From: Nitrospira sp.
GTDB lineage: Bacteria > Nitrospirota > Nitrospiria > Nitrospirales > Nitrospiraceae
DNA: 64,000 bases
NCBI GenBank assembly: GCA_019636815.1
Contig: JAHBWT010000008.1
Location: 1 to 64,000, forward strand
Direction: 5' to 3'
A model generated the notes under the pieces. It did no database searches. It was not told the DNA's origin and was given only the letters and a program-made list of their open reading frames with translations. How positions within the stretch are numbered: position 1 is the first letter of the stretch; every line of letters begins with the position of its first letter. A program made the translations under genes and the position numbers. Positions 50,604-59,398 of the stretch are shown in pieces.

Positions 50604-51340
50604 TCGGTGACTCCTGGGCGAAGGCTGAGCACGGTCGACAGGATCGTACCGGATAGGCCTTTGGCAAAGGTTCCTGTGATCGTGTGGATCACACCTAGTT
50701 CCTTGTCGAACACGATCAACCCTACCAAGATCAGCATTCCATACGGTTCCAGTCGTGCTAACGCGATGGCCGGCTTGGGCGGGAGAATTGCGGTCAAGAT
50801 TCGACCACCGTCGAGAGGCGGGATCGGAAGCAAGTTGAAAAGCGCGAGAAAGACGTTGATCATCACTGAATACAGCGCCATCACGGCGATCGGTCGCAAA
50901 AACATGGTTGCAAGCAGGCTCGGGGACGCATCGGCCTCTGCTGATTCTCGGAGTGATAACGTCGGCTCGATCGTCAGGAGTACGGCCAGCAACAGGGCGC
51001 TTGCGACTGCCATAATCAGGTTCATCCCTGGTCCGGCCGCCGCCACCAGTGCCATGTCACGACGAGGTCGATGCAGATTACGCGGGTCGATCGGGACCGG
51101 CTTCGCCCACCCGAAGAGAAAACTCCCCGGCATCAGCAAACACATCAGGGGGAAGATAACGGTGCCCAGGGGATCGATATGAGCGAGTGGATTGATGGTA
51201 AGTCGTCCTTGAAGTTTCGCGGTCGAGTCACCGCATCGTCCCGCCACCCATCCATGCGCATACTCGTGGAGCACCATCGCGAACAACAGGGGAAGCCCCA
51301 TGTACGAAATCGTGTGAAGGATTTGTGAAAGAGAACTCAT
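50600..51340 (-). CDS. M50-family site-2 protease-like membrane peptidase
   Basis: A 246-residue membrane protein with the zinc motif HEYAHGWVAG (HExxH) in the first helix region and NLLPIPPLDGGRIL (NPxxDG) later. Several hydrophobic helices; no PDZ domain, so this is the short S2P type (as in Bacillus YwhC), not full RseP. It likely cleaves membrane proteins. It lies between the LpoA-like gene and trpS in a minus-strand run, ten bases after the former's stop. Confidence 0.9.
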   Translation of the reverse strand: MSSLSQILHTISYMGLPLLFAMVLHEYAHGWVAGRCGDSTAKLQGRLTINPLAHIDPLGTVIFPLMCLLMPGSFLFGWAKPVPIDPRNLHRPRRDMALVAAAGPGMNLIMAVASALLLAVLLTIEPTLSLRESAEADASPSLLATMFLRPIAVMALYSVMINVFLALFNLLPIPPLDGGRILTAILPPKPAIALARLEPYGMLILVGLIVFDKELGVIHTITGTFAKGLSGTILSTVLSLRPGVTE

Positions 51341-51350
51341 GAGAAATCGT

Positions 51351-53342
51351 TCAGTTCAGCTGCACAAACTTACCCTGTTTTACCCGGAGAAGAAAGAGCG
51401 GCCGATGTAAGGTCCCGTTCGGTGCAAATCCGGCTGGGCCGGCAAGTGTGGGTAAGTCACGGTGGGTGGTTAAAAACTCCTGGAGGGCTTCTCCGGAGGT
51501 TGCTCCGTGACGGATTCCCTCAAGGACCACTCTGGCCGCATCGTATCCCTGCATAGTGAAGAGCGAAGGGGTTGATTCGAAGCGCGTCCGGTATCGTTGA
51601 ACAAAGTCCTGGACGGCGGGATTCGGACTGTCGACAAAGAATCCATCGACAAAGGTCGCGCCGTCGACCGTCCGATCGGCGGTTCGGACGAAGTCCTGTG
51701 AGTTCCAGCCGTTCGTGCCCAGTAGGGGAACTTTGATGTCGTGAAATGCGAGTTGGGCGGCAAGCAGACCGATATCTTGGGAGCGACTCGGAATGAAAAT
51801 CGCGTCGAACCCGGGGGTGTAGAGCACACGTTTTTCGGTTCGGTTGACCGGCTTGCCGGGAGGGCGAGGAATCTCCACCGGAACCGCCAGACCATACTTT
51901 TTGAGATCCTCGGCCTTCAGTCGCTGGATTTGCGGAGCGAAATCCGTCTCCCCTTCCTTGAAGGATTCGATGGCGATGATCTCACCGTCCAGGTGATACA
52001 CTTCCTGGGCAAAGAGCCGGGCGAGTTCCCGCCCATAGACGGTGTCGGGATGAATAATGCAGAATCGTCGGTGCCCTTGTTCTTGTGCGGCGTAGGTCGC
52101 CATGCGTTCGGCTTGCAACGCGTAGGTGAGCGATGTACTGAAGAGGTAATTGCTCAATCGGCGGACATTGGGGAGTGTGGCCGTGGGTGTAATCAGCGGC
52201 ACTCTGGTCTTCTGTGACATTTCAGCCATGACCGGAAGATTTCGTGAGAGCATCGGGCCGATGACTGCAAGTGGGCGATCATGATGGAGGAGCATCGAGA
52301 GATCATCGAGAAACCCCGGTCGGTCGATATCATGGTCTTTCACGATTAAGCCGACGGATGGTGTGCCGGGCTGCTCTCGAGATGTTTCCACCGCGAGTTG
52401 AATACCCTGCAATACATCGGTCGCGAACGTCGACAGCTGTCCTGATAGGGGGAGCACCGCTGCGATGAAATACTGATTGAACTTTAACCGTGTCTTGAGC
52501 AGCTCCAGCGATTCGCCAACCTTTTGAACGGAAGGATGCGTAGGAAAGGCCGCGAGAAAATGCCGAGCTTCCCGCTCTGCCAGGTGATCTTCACCACGGC
52601 CGATATAGTAATCGATCAACCGAAGCGAAGCGAGGTCGCCGGGATACGAGCGTGGATAGGCATCGCGCACCCGGATTACCCCTTTTTTATCCAGTTTCTC
52701 CGCAACAAACTGCCGCACCTGTTCCCGCGTTTCTCTGACGTGCTCTTCAGAACTTCCAGCCATTCCCTCCAGCAGGGCATGAATAGCCCGCACATAATCT
52801 TTTTTGAGCGCTAGGAGGTCGGCTGAGAGTTGCTGTGCTTCCCGTTTGGTGACCTCGTCGAGGGTCGTTGTACGAACTTGGGTCAGTAATGGCAATGCGA
52901 GGTCAGCATTACCCATCGCCGCATGGGTTCGGGCAAGCAAGAGCTTGCTGCGGTCCAGGAGTTCGGATTCAGGAAATTCTGTGCGGAGTTGGTTGAGATA
53001 GTGGAGCGCCTCGCCGTAGTCCTTCATGCCATAGAGAGCCGCCCCTAACAACAAGTAGGTGTCATCGAGATGTTCGGGCCGTGGGGTGGTGGTCAAGAAT
53101 CGACGCAAGGTACTGGCCGCGGACTCGTGGTCGCCTTTCTCAATCAGTTGCTTGGCCTGGCTCAAAACCGGCGGATTGGGAACCAGGGGTTTGACCGTGT
53201 CCGCCGCTTCTGCTTCTGTCTGAGGTAAAGAGGTTAATGAGGTTAATATGGAGTCCGGAGCGAGACTCGCCGCAAGAGCGATGATGACCATCACCAGTGG
53301 CCATGCAGCAATAGGAGCAGGATGGTTCGAGTAGGAGAGCAT
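51351..53342 (-). CDS. TPR plus periplasmic binding protein (LpoA/penicillin-binding-protein activator-like)
   Basis: A 663-residue exported protein. A signal-like helix is at residues ~12-35. Residues ~55-270 are TPR/helical repeats (DTYLLLGAALYGMKDYGEALHYL). Residues ~290-655 form a type-1 periplasmic binding fold (FIAAVLPLSGQLSTFATDVLQGIQLA; LAVIGPMLSRNL; RRFCIIHPDTVYGRELA). This is the LpoA architecture, an activator of PBP1a, though ABC-type ligand-binding cannot be excluded. No lipobox Cys is visible. Confidence 0.82.
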   Translation of the reverse strand: MLSYSNHPAPIAAWPLVMVIIALAASLAPDSILTSLTSLPQTEAEAADTVKPLVPNPPVLSQAKQLIEKGDHESAASTLRRFLTTTPRPEHLDDTYLLLGAALYGMKDYGEALHYLNQLRTEFPESELLDRSKLLLARTHAAMGNADLALPLLTQVRTTTLDEVTKREAQQLSADLLALKKDYVRAIHALLEGMAGSSEEHVRETREQVRQFVAEKLDKKGVIRVRDAYPRSYPGDLASLRLIDYYIGRGEDHLAEREARHFLAAFPTHPSVQKVGESLELLKTRLKFNQYFIAAVLPLSGQLSTFATDVLQGIQLAVETSREQPGTPSVGLIVKDHDIDRPGFLDDLSMLLHHDRPLAVIGPMLSRNLPVMAEMSQKTRVPLITPTATLPNVRRLSNYLFSTSLTYALQAERMATYAAQEQGHRRFCIIHPDTVYGRELARLFAQEVYHLDGEIIAIESFKEGETDFAPQIQRLKAEDLKKYGLAVPVEIPRPPGKPVNRTEKRVLYTPGFDAIFIPSRSQDIGLLAAQLAFHDIKVPLLGTNGWNSQDFVRTADRTVDGATFVDGFFVDSPNPAVQDFVQRYRTRFESTPSLFTMQGYDAARVVLEGIRHGATSGEALQEFLTTHRDLPTLAGPAGFAPNGTLHRPLFLLRVKQGKFVQLN

Positions 53343-53373
53343 GCTGTCCGATCAGCGGTAACCCATACGCAGA

Positions 53374-53402
53374 CTAGTAACGGAAAGGGTGCAACCTGTC
53401 AA
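53374..53402 (-). promoter_or_regulatory. Candidate promoter of the LpoA-like gene
   Basis: On the minus strand a perfect TTGACA, 17-base spacer and TACTAG, about 31 bases before the ATG. It stands back to back with the xerD promoter. Confidence 0.45.
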
Positions 53403-53422
53403 GGAGAACTGCCGCGTTTTCA

Positions 53423-53451
53423 TTGTGCGTACGAGGAGAGTTGGCTATAGT
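53423..53451 (+). promoter_or_regulatory. Promoter of xerD, leaderless geometry
   Basis: TTGTGC, 17-base spacer, TATAGT, then 10 bases to the ATG. An in-frame GTG at 53450 overlaps the -10 box and so is unlikely to be the start, although GAGGAG lies upstream of it. Confidence 0.55.
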
Positions 53452-53461
53452 GTGTGATCCA

Positions 53462-54448
53462 ATGACCACGGCTCATTCATCGGTTCTGCTGTTGGATCCT
53501 CTGGTTGAGCGATATCTGAGTCAGCTGCGGGTTGAAGGAGGGTTGGCGAACAATACGCTGGAGTCCTATCGGCGAGATCTGTTCCGACTGCAGCGGTACT
53601 TGCTGCGGCATCGATTGAGCATGAGCGATGTCGTGCCACCGCCCATCATACGGTCGTTTCTGGCTTCGCTGAAGCAGGAGTCGCTTGCGGCATCATCAGT
53701 GGCCCGGATGTTGTCGGCGCTGCGTGGATGGTATCGGTTTCTCGCCCGCGAGAACATCTTGAACGTCAACCCTCTCCGCGATGTGGCGGTCGCGCGACGA
53801 TCGGTCCGATTACCGAAGACGTTGACTCTTCAGGAAGTGACGGCGTTGCTTGAGATGCCGGTTCGCGGTCACGCAGAGGATCGCCGTGACCGTGTGATGC
53901 TGGAATTGCTCTATGCGTCAGGGCTTCGGGTGTCAGAGCTGGTTGGATTGACTCTTTCGCAGATCGATCTGGATCTCGGTTGCCTGTGTGTAATGGGGAA
54001 GGGCGCCAAGGAACGAATCGTGCCGATGGGACAGACGGCACGAGACTTGTTGGTCGAGTATCTCGAACAGGTCCGACCGACGCTCCTCAAACGCCGAGCC
54101 TCTCGCAACGTGTTTGTCAGTCGGCGAGGGCACAAACTGACGAGACAAGGATGTTGGAAGCTGCTGTCATTGCGCGCGCGACGGGCGGGGATCTTCAAGC
54201 CCATCTCACCGCACATGCTCCGCCATTCGTTTGCCACTCATTTGCTTGAAGGTGGCGCTGATCTCCGCACGGTGCAAGCGATGCTAGGGCATGCTGATAT
54301 CGGGACGACTCAGATCTATACACACGTAGACCGTCGCCGATTGAAAGAGGTTCATCGACAATTTTTCCCTCGGCAACTCCGCCACCGACGTGGAGCTGGA
54401 CCGAGCAAGAGAAGGCACGAACAACAACGCGGTGTGTCTGACAAATGA
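53462..54448 (+). CDS. xerD: Tyrosine recombinase XerC/XerD
   Basis: A 328-residue site-specific recombinase that resolves chromosome dimers at dif. The N-terminal SAM-like domain has VERYLSQLRVEGGLANNTLESYRRDL. The catalytic residues are all present: Arg in LYASGLRVSELVG, Lys in [27 protein letters not shown] (HxxR), MLGHADI (His) and nucleophile Tyr in IYTHV. QGCWKLLSLRARRAGI matches XerD more than XerC, but the call is soft. It stands alone upstream of two tRNA genes. Confidence 0.92.
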   Translation: MTTAHSSVLLLDPLVERYLSQLRVEGGLANNTLESYRRDLFRLQRYLLRHRLSMSDVVPPPIIRSFLASLKQESLAASSVARMLSALRGWYRFLARENILNVNPLRDVAVARRSVRLPKTLTLQEVTALLEMPVRGHAEDRRDRVMLELLYASGLRVSELVGLTLSQIDLDLGCLCVMGKGAKERIVPMGQTARDLLVEYLEQVRPTLLKRRASRNVFVSRRGHKLTRQGCWKLLSLRARRAGIFKPISPHMLRHSFATHLLEGGADLRTVQAMLGHADIGTTQIYTHVDRRRLKEVHRQFFPRQLRHRRGAGPSKRRHEQQRGVSDK

Positions 54449-54480
54449 TGTGCGGAGAATATCGAGTATGCGCATCCTGG

Positions 54481-54509
54481 TTGACAAGGAGAAAGGGACT
54501 TGGTACGCT
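54481..54509 (+). promoter_or_regulatory. Promoter of tRNA-Val
   Basis: A perfect TTGACA, 17-base spacer and TACGCT; the tRNA starts 22 bases after the -10 box. Confidence 0.5.
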
Positions 54510-54531
54510 CCGCAGGCTTACTAGGAAATTC

Positions 54532-54607
54532 GGGCGGATAGCTCAGTTGGGAGAGCGCTGCCCTTACAAGGCAGAGGTCACAGGTTCGATCCCTGTTCCG
54601 CCTACCA
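54532..54607 (+). tRNA. tRNA-Val (anticodon TAC)
   Basis: Acceptor GGGCGGA/TCCGCCT (first pair G-T), D-arm GCTC..GAGC, anticodon stem CTGCC/GGCAG around CTTACAA (anticodon TAC), T-arm ACAGG-TTCGATC-CCTGT, discriminator A and encoded CCA. All arms pair. Confidence 0.97.
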
Positions 54608-54747
54608 GCGAGAATAGTTCTAGTCTGGTATGGAGGGACAGGAAGGGTCCTGCAGAGTTGAGGTTCTCTTCCTCGCTCACAAGGTTGATCGGCGACCGTT
54701 GATGTTGTCTTGCTGTTCTCAATATTCCGCCATAAGGTAGATAATAC

Positions 54748-54825
54748 GGGGCCGTCGTTCAGCCTGGTTAGGACGCCAGATTGTCAATCTGGAGGTCGCG
54801 GGTTCAAATCCCGTCGGCCCCGCCA
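54748..54825 (+). tRNA. tRNA-Asp (anticodon GTC)
   Basis: Acceptor GGGGCCG/CGGCCCC, anticodon stem CCAGA/TCTGG around TTGTCAA (anticodon GTC), T-arm CGCGG-GTTCAAATCCCG-type with TTCAAAT loop, discriminator G typical for Asp, and encoded CCA. Confidence 0.97.
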
Positions 54826-54894
54826 TTTTCCTCAGTGTTTGGTACACTCCACTTTGCCACGAGTCACAACTTAGCAGGGAGAGGCTAGATTCGT

Positions 54895-55596
54895 ATGTTT
54901 CAAGCCGGTCCGCTGGCAATCATCGCATCGCTTGGGGTCATCTCCAAAGTGGTCTTGGTGGTGCTGCTTGGATTCTCCATCATTTCATGGGCGATCATTT
55001 TCTACAAATGGGCCACCTTTCGAGCGGTCGACCTCAAGGACCGCCATTTCATGGCTGTGTTGCTCAGGGCGCGAGATGTGGAAGAGGTGACTCGCAATCT
55101 ACCGCAGGCGGCTGGAAGCCCCTGCGCGAAAATTTTCCATTCCGTCATCCAACGATTGGACCAAATCCCTACCACGTTCAGCGACGGCGGCTCGATGGTC
55201 TTTGATCGACATGTGATGGAGCGGACGGCGGCGCATCTCGCCCAAGGGCAAATCTCGAAGTTGGAATCGTATCTCCCGTTTCTTGCGACGACGGGGAACA
55301 TTTGCCCGTTCATCGGTCTCTTGGGAACCGTGCTCGGGATTATCGATGCATTTCGGGAAATCGGCACTCAAGGCACCGCGAGTATCGCGGCCGTCGCTCC
55401 AGGCGTTTCAGAAGCTCTGATTGCCACTGCGGCCGGATTGTTCGCAGCGATTCCAGCCGTCATCGCCTACAATTATTTTTTGACACGCATCAGGCGCATC
55501 GCGTTGCAGATGGATTCCGTCGTGGTCGAACTGCTGGCCTTGATCCCGGCTCAAAATAGGCCAACGGGTTCGGTACCTGCCGGAGTGAAGGGATGA
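54895..55596 (+). CDS. tolQ: TolQ (ExbB/MotA family proton channel subunit)
   Basis: A 233-residue inner-membrane protein with three helices: VVLVVLLGFSIISWAIIFYKW at the start, then after a ~100-residue cytoplasmic part FLATTGNICPFIGLLGTVLGI and AAGLFAAIPAVIAYNYFL. The conserved FIGLLGTVLGIIDAF and EALIATAAGLFAAIPA blocks are diagnostic. With TolR it uses the proton gradient to energise outer-membrane constriction at division. It is first in the tolQ-tolR-tolA-tolB-pal operon, with GGGAGAGG before the ATG. Confidence 0.95.
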   Translation: MFQAGPLAIIASLGVISKVVLVVLLGFSIISWAIIFYKWATFRAVDLKDRHFMAVLLRARDVEEVTRNLPQAAGSPCAKIFHSVIQRLDQIPTTFSDGGSMVFDRHVMERTAAHLAQGQISKLESYLPFLATTGNICPFIGLLGTVLGIIDAFREIGTQGTASIAAVAPGVSEALIATAAGLFAAIPAVIAYNYFLTRIRRIALQMDSVVVELLALIPAQNRPTGSVPAGVKG

Positions 55597-56036
55597 TTTT
55601 CGAAACGAGACAGCGTCGGTTCTTAGCGGAGATCAATGTGATTCCGCTCGTGGATGTCGTATTGGTCTTGCTGGTGATCTTCATGGTCACCGCGCCGATG
55701 CTGTATCGTGGCATGGATATCAACCTGCCGACTTCCGCGACCAACACGATTAAGCCGGAAATGCGAGCGGTGCTCACCATTGAAAAGGATCAGCGTCTCT
55801 ATCTCGACAAGGATCAAGTGAGTGTGGCTCAGCTGGAACGTAAGTTGCGCACACTCAAAGCCGAGCACGCGGATGTGTCGCTCTATCTCCGTGCCGACCG
55901 CGACGTGCCCTATGGAGTCGTGGTTCAGGTGATGGATGGAGTGAAGAAAGCCGGGATCGAAAAGCTCGGGATGGTGACGGATCCTACCGGACCGGAACGA
56001 CTCACTGACAGCACGCCTCCTCCAGGTAACCAGTAG
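55593..56036 (+). CDS. tolR: TolR (ExbD family)
   Basis: A 147-residue protein with one N-terminal helix carrying the proton-binding Asp (NVIPLVDVVLVLLVIFMVTAP) and a periplasmic domain (residues ~50-140, VSLYLRADRDVPYGVVVQVMDGVKKAG). Its ATG overlaps the tolQ stop by four bases. Forms the stator with TolQ. Confidence 0.94.
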   Translation: MIFETRQRRFLAEINVIPLVDVVLVLLVIFMVTAPMLYRGMDINLPTSATNTIKPEMRAVLTIEKDQRLYLDKDQVSVAQLERKLRTLKAEHADVSLYLRADRDVPYGVVVQVMDGVKKAGIEKLGMVTDPTGPERLTDSTPPPGNQ

Positions 56037-56050
56037 GATTAAGGTTTACG

Positions 56051-57181
56051 GTGCAGGCTTGGACATCAGCCGGCATGTCAGCGGGCGATGATTGGCAGGC
56101 GACACTGACCCGTCGCTTAGGCCGTGCCGTCTTCGTGTCTTTAGTGTTGCACGTAGGAATATTGGCTTTGTTGGGGTGGGTACGGTTGCCTCGTCAAGGC
56201 GAACGGCCGCTCACCTCCATCGAAATCTCCCTTGCGAGTCTTCCGACTCTTCCTGCGAAGTCCGTGGAACCCCCCAAGCCCCAGCCTGTTAAAAAAGAAG
56301 TGGAGCGATCGAAAGTCCCTGACAAGCCTAAGCCAGTTGAACAATTAAAACGTGTTGAGCAGCCCAGGCCCATTGAACAGCCCAAACCTATCGAGCAGTC
56401 CAAGCCTATCGAACCACCGAAACAAGTTGAGCAATCCCCTCCAGTTGAACAACCCAAACCTGCGCCACCCGTGAATGTCGCGCCGGCCCCTCCCCCGGTC
56501 CCTTCGGCAAAGCAATCGAACGATATTATGCGCGATGTCTTAAAAGACATCGAGTTGCCTCCGGATGCTCCAAAGTTCGGGGAGATTAGTCCGGAGGAGA
56601 ATCCGAAGAAGGCGCCAGTCATCAAGTTGCCGGATGTTCCGGTCGTAGCGGAAACGAAGGAAGCGGTGGGAAAGCAAGCGGTCATACCCCCATCGTCATC
56701 CTTGACGGAAGAATTGGCGAAAGAATTGGATGAGGAACTCAAAAAGATCAAGAAGCTCGAGCTTGCCAAACAGGAGCCTCCGCCGGCGCCTCCTGTGGAA
56801 GCGCCAGTTAAGCCGTCGCCGCGTGTTGAGGCAAAGGCCCCGAGTTTGAAGACCGTTGATACGACTCTCAAAATCCCAGGGATGGTCTCTGGATCGAACG
56901 CCTACCTTGCGTTAGTCCGTCAACGGATCAGTAATGTGTGGAGTGCGCCTCCGGTGGACGTAACCAACCAGGTCTATGTCGTCATTGTGCAATTCAGGCT
57001 GCATCGAAATGGAAGAGTGACCGGAGTGGCCATCGAACAATCTTCCGGAAACGAGTATTATGATTTGGCGGGGAAACGGGCGGTGTTGAATGCCGTACCC
57101 TTACCTGTGTTTCCAGCCGACATCACCGATGCGTATCTCGATGCCCATTTCACTTTCACCGTCGGGGAGCCGGAAGGATAA
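56051..57181 (+). CDS. tolA: TolA/TonB-like energy transducer
   Basis: A 376-residue protein. One membrane helix (residues ~25-45, VFVSLVLHVGILALLGWVRLP) is followed by a long Pro/Lys/Glu region with a repeated (V/I)EQPKP unit (residues ~85-140) and a helical spacer. The C-terminal ~85 residues form a TonB/TolA C-terminal domain (NVWSAPPVDVTNQVYVVIVQFRLHRNGRVTGVAIEQSS), which touches TolB or Pal. By position it is TolA; sequence alone fits TonB family too. GTG start. Confidence 0.85.
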   Translation: MQAWTSAGMSAGDDWQATLTRRLGRAVFVSLVLHVGILALLGWVRLPRQGERPLTSIEISLASLPTLPAKSVEPPKPQPVKKEVERSKVPDKPKPVEQLKRVEQPRPIEQPKPIEQSKPIEPPKQVEQSPPVEQPKPAPPVNVAPAPPPVPSAKQSNDIMRDVLKDIELPPDAPKFGEISPEENPKKAPVIKLPDVPVVAETKEAVGKQAVIPPSSSLTEELAKELDEELKKIKKLELAKQEPPPAPPVEAPVKPSPRVEAKAPSLKTVDTTLKIPGMVSGSNAYLALVRQRISNVWSAPPVDVTNQVYVVIVQFRLHRNGRVTGVAIEQSSGNEYYDLAGKRAVLNAVPLPVFPADITDAYLDAHFTFTVGEPEG

Positions 57182-57184
57182 ATC

Positions 57185-58525
57185 ATGACGTTTCGAACTG
57201 TTGTCATTGCCGGTTTCTGTGCATCGCTCGGTCTTGTGTGGATCATCGAATCCGGTGCCGCTGATGTGTTTCTTGAAGCCACAAGGTCGGATTTTCAGAA
57301 GATTCCGCTGGGAGTCGTGGGAATTGAGAATGTCGGTGGCCCGGAGTCGCCCGAGGGACGTGCGAAGCTGGGTGGCCGTATCGAGGAAGTGCTCAAGGCG
57401 GATGTGCGACGTTCCTTGGTGTTTTCCCTCGTCGATCTGTCCACTCTTGGGATTAAAGCCGGTCATCAAGGGGCTGCGCCAGACCCTTCCTTCAAGCAAG
57501 CCGCGGGGAACGGAGTCTCTGTTATCGTGTGGGGAAAGGCGGGGATGAAAACCGACACGAAGCCCCCTGACGTAAATATGGATGGGTACGTGTATGATGC
57601 AGGGAGCGATGAGGTGGTCGGCGGGAAGCGATACGCAGGTTCGACGTCGGTTGTTCGGCTGATGGCCCATCGGTTTGCGGATGAGTTGGTGTTCCGATAT
57701 ACGGGAGAGCCGGGCATCGCACGGACGAAGATCGCCTATGTCTCGCAGCAGGGAACTGCTCGCGAGCTGTTCGTGATGGACTATGACGGGTTCGAGTCTC
57801 GTCAACTGACCGCTGACGGCTTTTTGAACCTGATGCCTCATTGGTCGCCGGATCGTCGCTTTCTCGTCTTCACCGCCTATCGCAATCGGAACACCCAGGA
57901 GATTGATATGATCGAGCTTGCGACAGGGAAACGCTGGACGCTTGTCTCGCAAGGCGGGCTGAATATCACCCCAGCGCTCTCCCCTGATGGGCATTTTCTC
58001 GCCTATTCGTCGAGCCATGAGGGAAATGCCGAACTGTACCGTTTGGATACGCGCACGAAAGGCGTTCAACGACTGACGACGAATGCAGGAGGGGACCTTT
58101 CTCCGTCCTGGTCTCCCTCTGGACGTGAGTTGGTCTTTGCCTCTGACCGGAGTGGAGGCCCACAACTTTTTCTCATGAGTGCAGACGGGTCGAATGTCAG
58201 GCGATTGACATTTGACGGCGACTATAATGCGGCGCCAGCCTGGTCTCCTCGTGGAAATTGGATCGCATACGTGTGCAGGACGCCGAAGAAAGGGTACAAG
58301 CTCTGTCTGATCACGCCGGATGGGCAGAAACGTATACAGTTGACGACCGGCCCCGGAGTGGATGATTCACCCTCCTGGTCACCGGATGGGCGCCACCTTG
58401 TGTTTAGCTCGACGGCGGATGGCAAAAGCCAGATCTACATGATCAATGCAGACGGGAAGGATCTCGAGCGCATTACATTCACGGGTACGCACAACAGCGC
58501 GCCAACATGGTCCCCCGCGTCGTGA
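57185..58525 (+). CDS. tolB: TolB periplasmic beta-propeller
   Basis: A 446-residue protein beginning three bases after the TolA stop. A signal peptide (VIAGFCASLGLVWIIESGAA) is followed by the TolB N-terminal domain (residues ~30-160) and a six-bladed propeller with repeated WSPDGR-type motifs (HWSPDRRFLVF, ALSPDGHFLAY, SWSPSGRELVF, AWSPRGNWIAY, SWSPDGRHLVF, TWSPAS). TolB binds Pal and couples it to TolA. Confidence 0.96.
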   Translation: MTFRTVVIAGFCASLGLVWIIESGAADVFLEATRSDFQKIPLGVVGIENVGGPESPEGRAKLGGRIEEVLKADVRRSLVFSLVDLSTLGIKAGHQGAAPDPSFKQAAGNGVSVIVWGKAGMKTDTKPPDVNMDGYVYDAGSDEVVGGKRYAGSTSVVRLMAHRFADELVFRYTGEPGIARTKIAYVSQQGTARELFVMDYDGFESRQLTADGFLNLMPHWSPDRRFLVFTAYRNRNTQEIDMIELATGKRWTLVSQGGLNITPALSPDGHFLAYSSSHEGNAELYRLDTRTKGVQRLTTNAGGDLSPSWSPSGRELVFASDRSGGPQLFLMSADGSNVRRLTFDGDYNAAPAWSPRGNWIAYVCRTPKKGYKLCLITPDGQKRIQLTTGPGVDDSPSWSPDGRHLVFSSTADGKSQIYMINADGKDLERITFTGTHNSAPTWSPAS

Positions 58526-58602
58526 TTTTTGAGGAAGGCATTGACGGCAAACATCCTCCGCTGTATGTAAGAGAGGATATCCTACAGGAGGGAATCAATC
58601 CC

Positions 58603-59331
58603 ATGAAAAAGCTACCAACCAGTTACCTGCCGCTGATTTTGGGTATCCTTGTAGCGGTAACCCCTGCCTGTTCGAAAAAGGCGGTTCAATCGGGTGGAGA
58701 TGCCCAAACATTCCAAGAACGGACGGCAAAAAGTGGGGCAACCAGAGGGGGGGGGGTCAGCCCGAATTTTCCAGATACGGCATTCTCCGGTCGCGAAAAC
58801 TCGAACAGCCTTCGAGGATTAGATCATGATCCATCTGAAGAACGGCTCAACGGCGATGTCGGCAGCTACGGTGGTTTTGGGGGCAACGGTGGCCCCGGGA
58901 ATAACCGGGATAGATTGATGGCGAAATCCGATCCAGGAGCTGCCGCTCGGCAGTTGGCTGAAATACGGTCCGAACAGCTCGCTTCGGCAGCGGCAGGACT
59001 GCGCGATGTGTTTTTTGCGTATGACAGCTTTTCGATCTCGGACGAGGGCCGTCTTGCGCTCTCCAGCAATGTGGAATGGATCAAGTCCAATCCAAGCACT
59101 CAGCTGAAAATCGAAGGGCATTGTGACGAACGAGGCACGTCAGCCTACAATTTGGTGCTGGGCGAGAAGCGTGCGAAAGCCGTCCGGAACTACCTTGTTG
59201 AGCTGGGGGTGGTGCCCAATCATCTGTCGGTCGTCTCGTACGGCAAGGAACGTCCGTTCTGCACCGAACACGCAGAATCGTGTTACTCGCAAAATCGTCG
59301 TGGACATCTCGTCGTTCGGATCGGGGAGTGA
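58603..59331 (+). CDS. pal: Pal peptidoglycan-associated lipoprotein
   Basis: A 242-residue lipoprotein. AGGAGG precedes the ATG; the lipobox is TPAC (Cys at about residue 19). A Gly/Asn-rich linker, longer than in E. coli Pal, spans residues ~40-110. The OmpA-like domain follows: VFFAYDSFSISDEGR, IEGHCDERGTSAYNLVLGEKRA and the C-terminal QNRRGHLVVR. A run of ten G bases (58747-58756) lies in the linker and encodes RGGGV; slippage there would truncate the protein. Confidence 0.94.
   Translation: MKKLPTSYLPLILGILVAVTPACSKKAVQSGGDAQTFQERTAKSGATRGGGVSPNFPDTAFSGRENSNSLRGLDHDPSEERLNGDVGSYGGFGGNGGPGNNRDRLMAKSDPGAAARQLAEIRSEQLASAAAGLRDVFFAYDSFSISDEGRLALSSNVEWIKSNPSTQLKIEGHCDERGTSAYNLVLGEKRAKAVRNYLVELGVVPNHLSVVSYGKERPFCTEHAESCYSQNRRGHLVVRIGE
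58747..58756 (+). repeat. Poly-G(10) tract inside pal
   Basis: Ten consecutive G in the linker-coding part of an essential-type envelope gene. Mononucleotide runs of this length are prone to slipped-strand mispairing and to sequencing error; the frame is intact at ten. Confidence 0.7.
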
Positions 59332-59398
59332 CGCGCACGGGGTAATGATTCACCGAAACGCGCCCTGATTGTGGACGGTCGCTGAGAGAGGTCAGGAC

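Noticed and set aside
53450-53461. GTG start for xerD four codons upstream
   Set aside because: The GTG overlaps the TATAGT -10 box, so it would not be in a transcript from this promoter; a longer upstream transcript would be needed.
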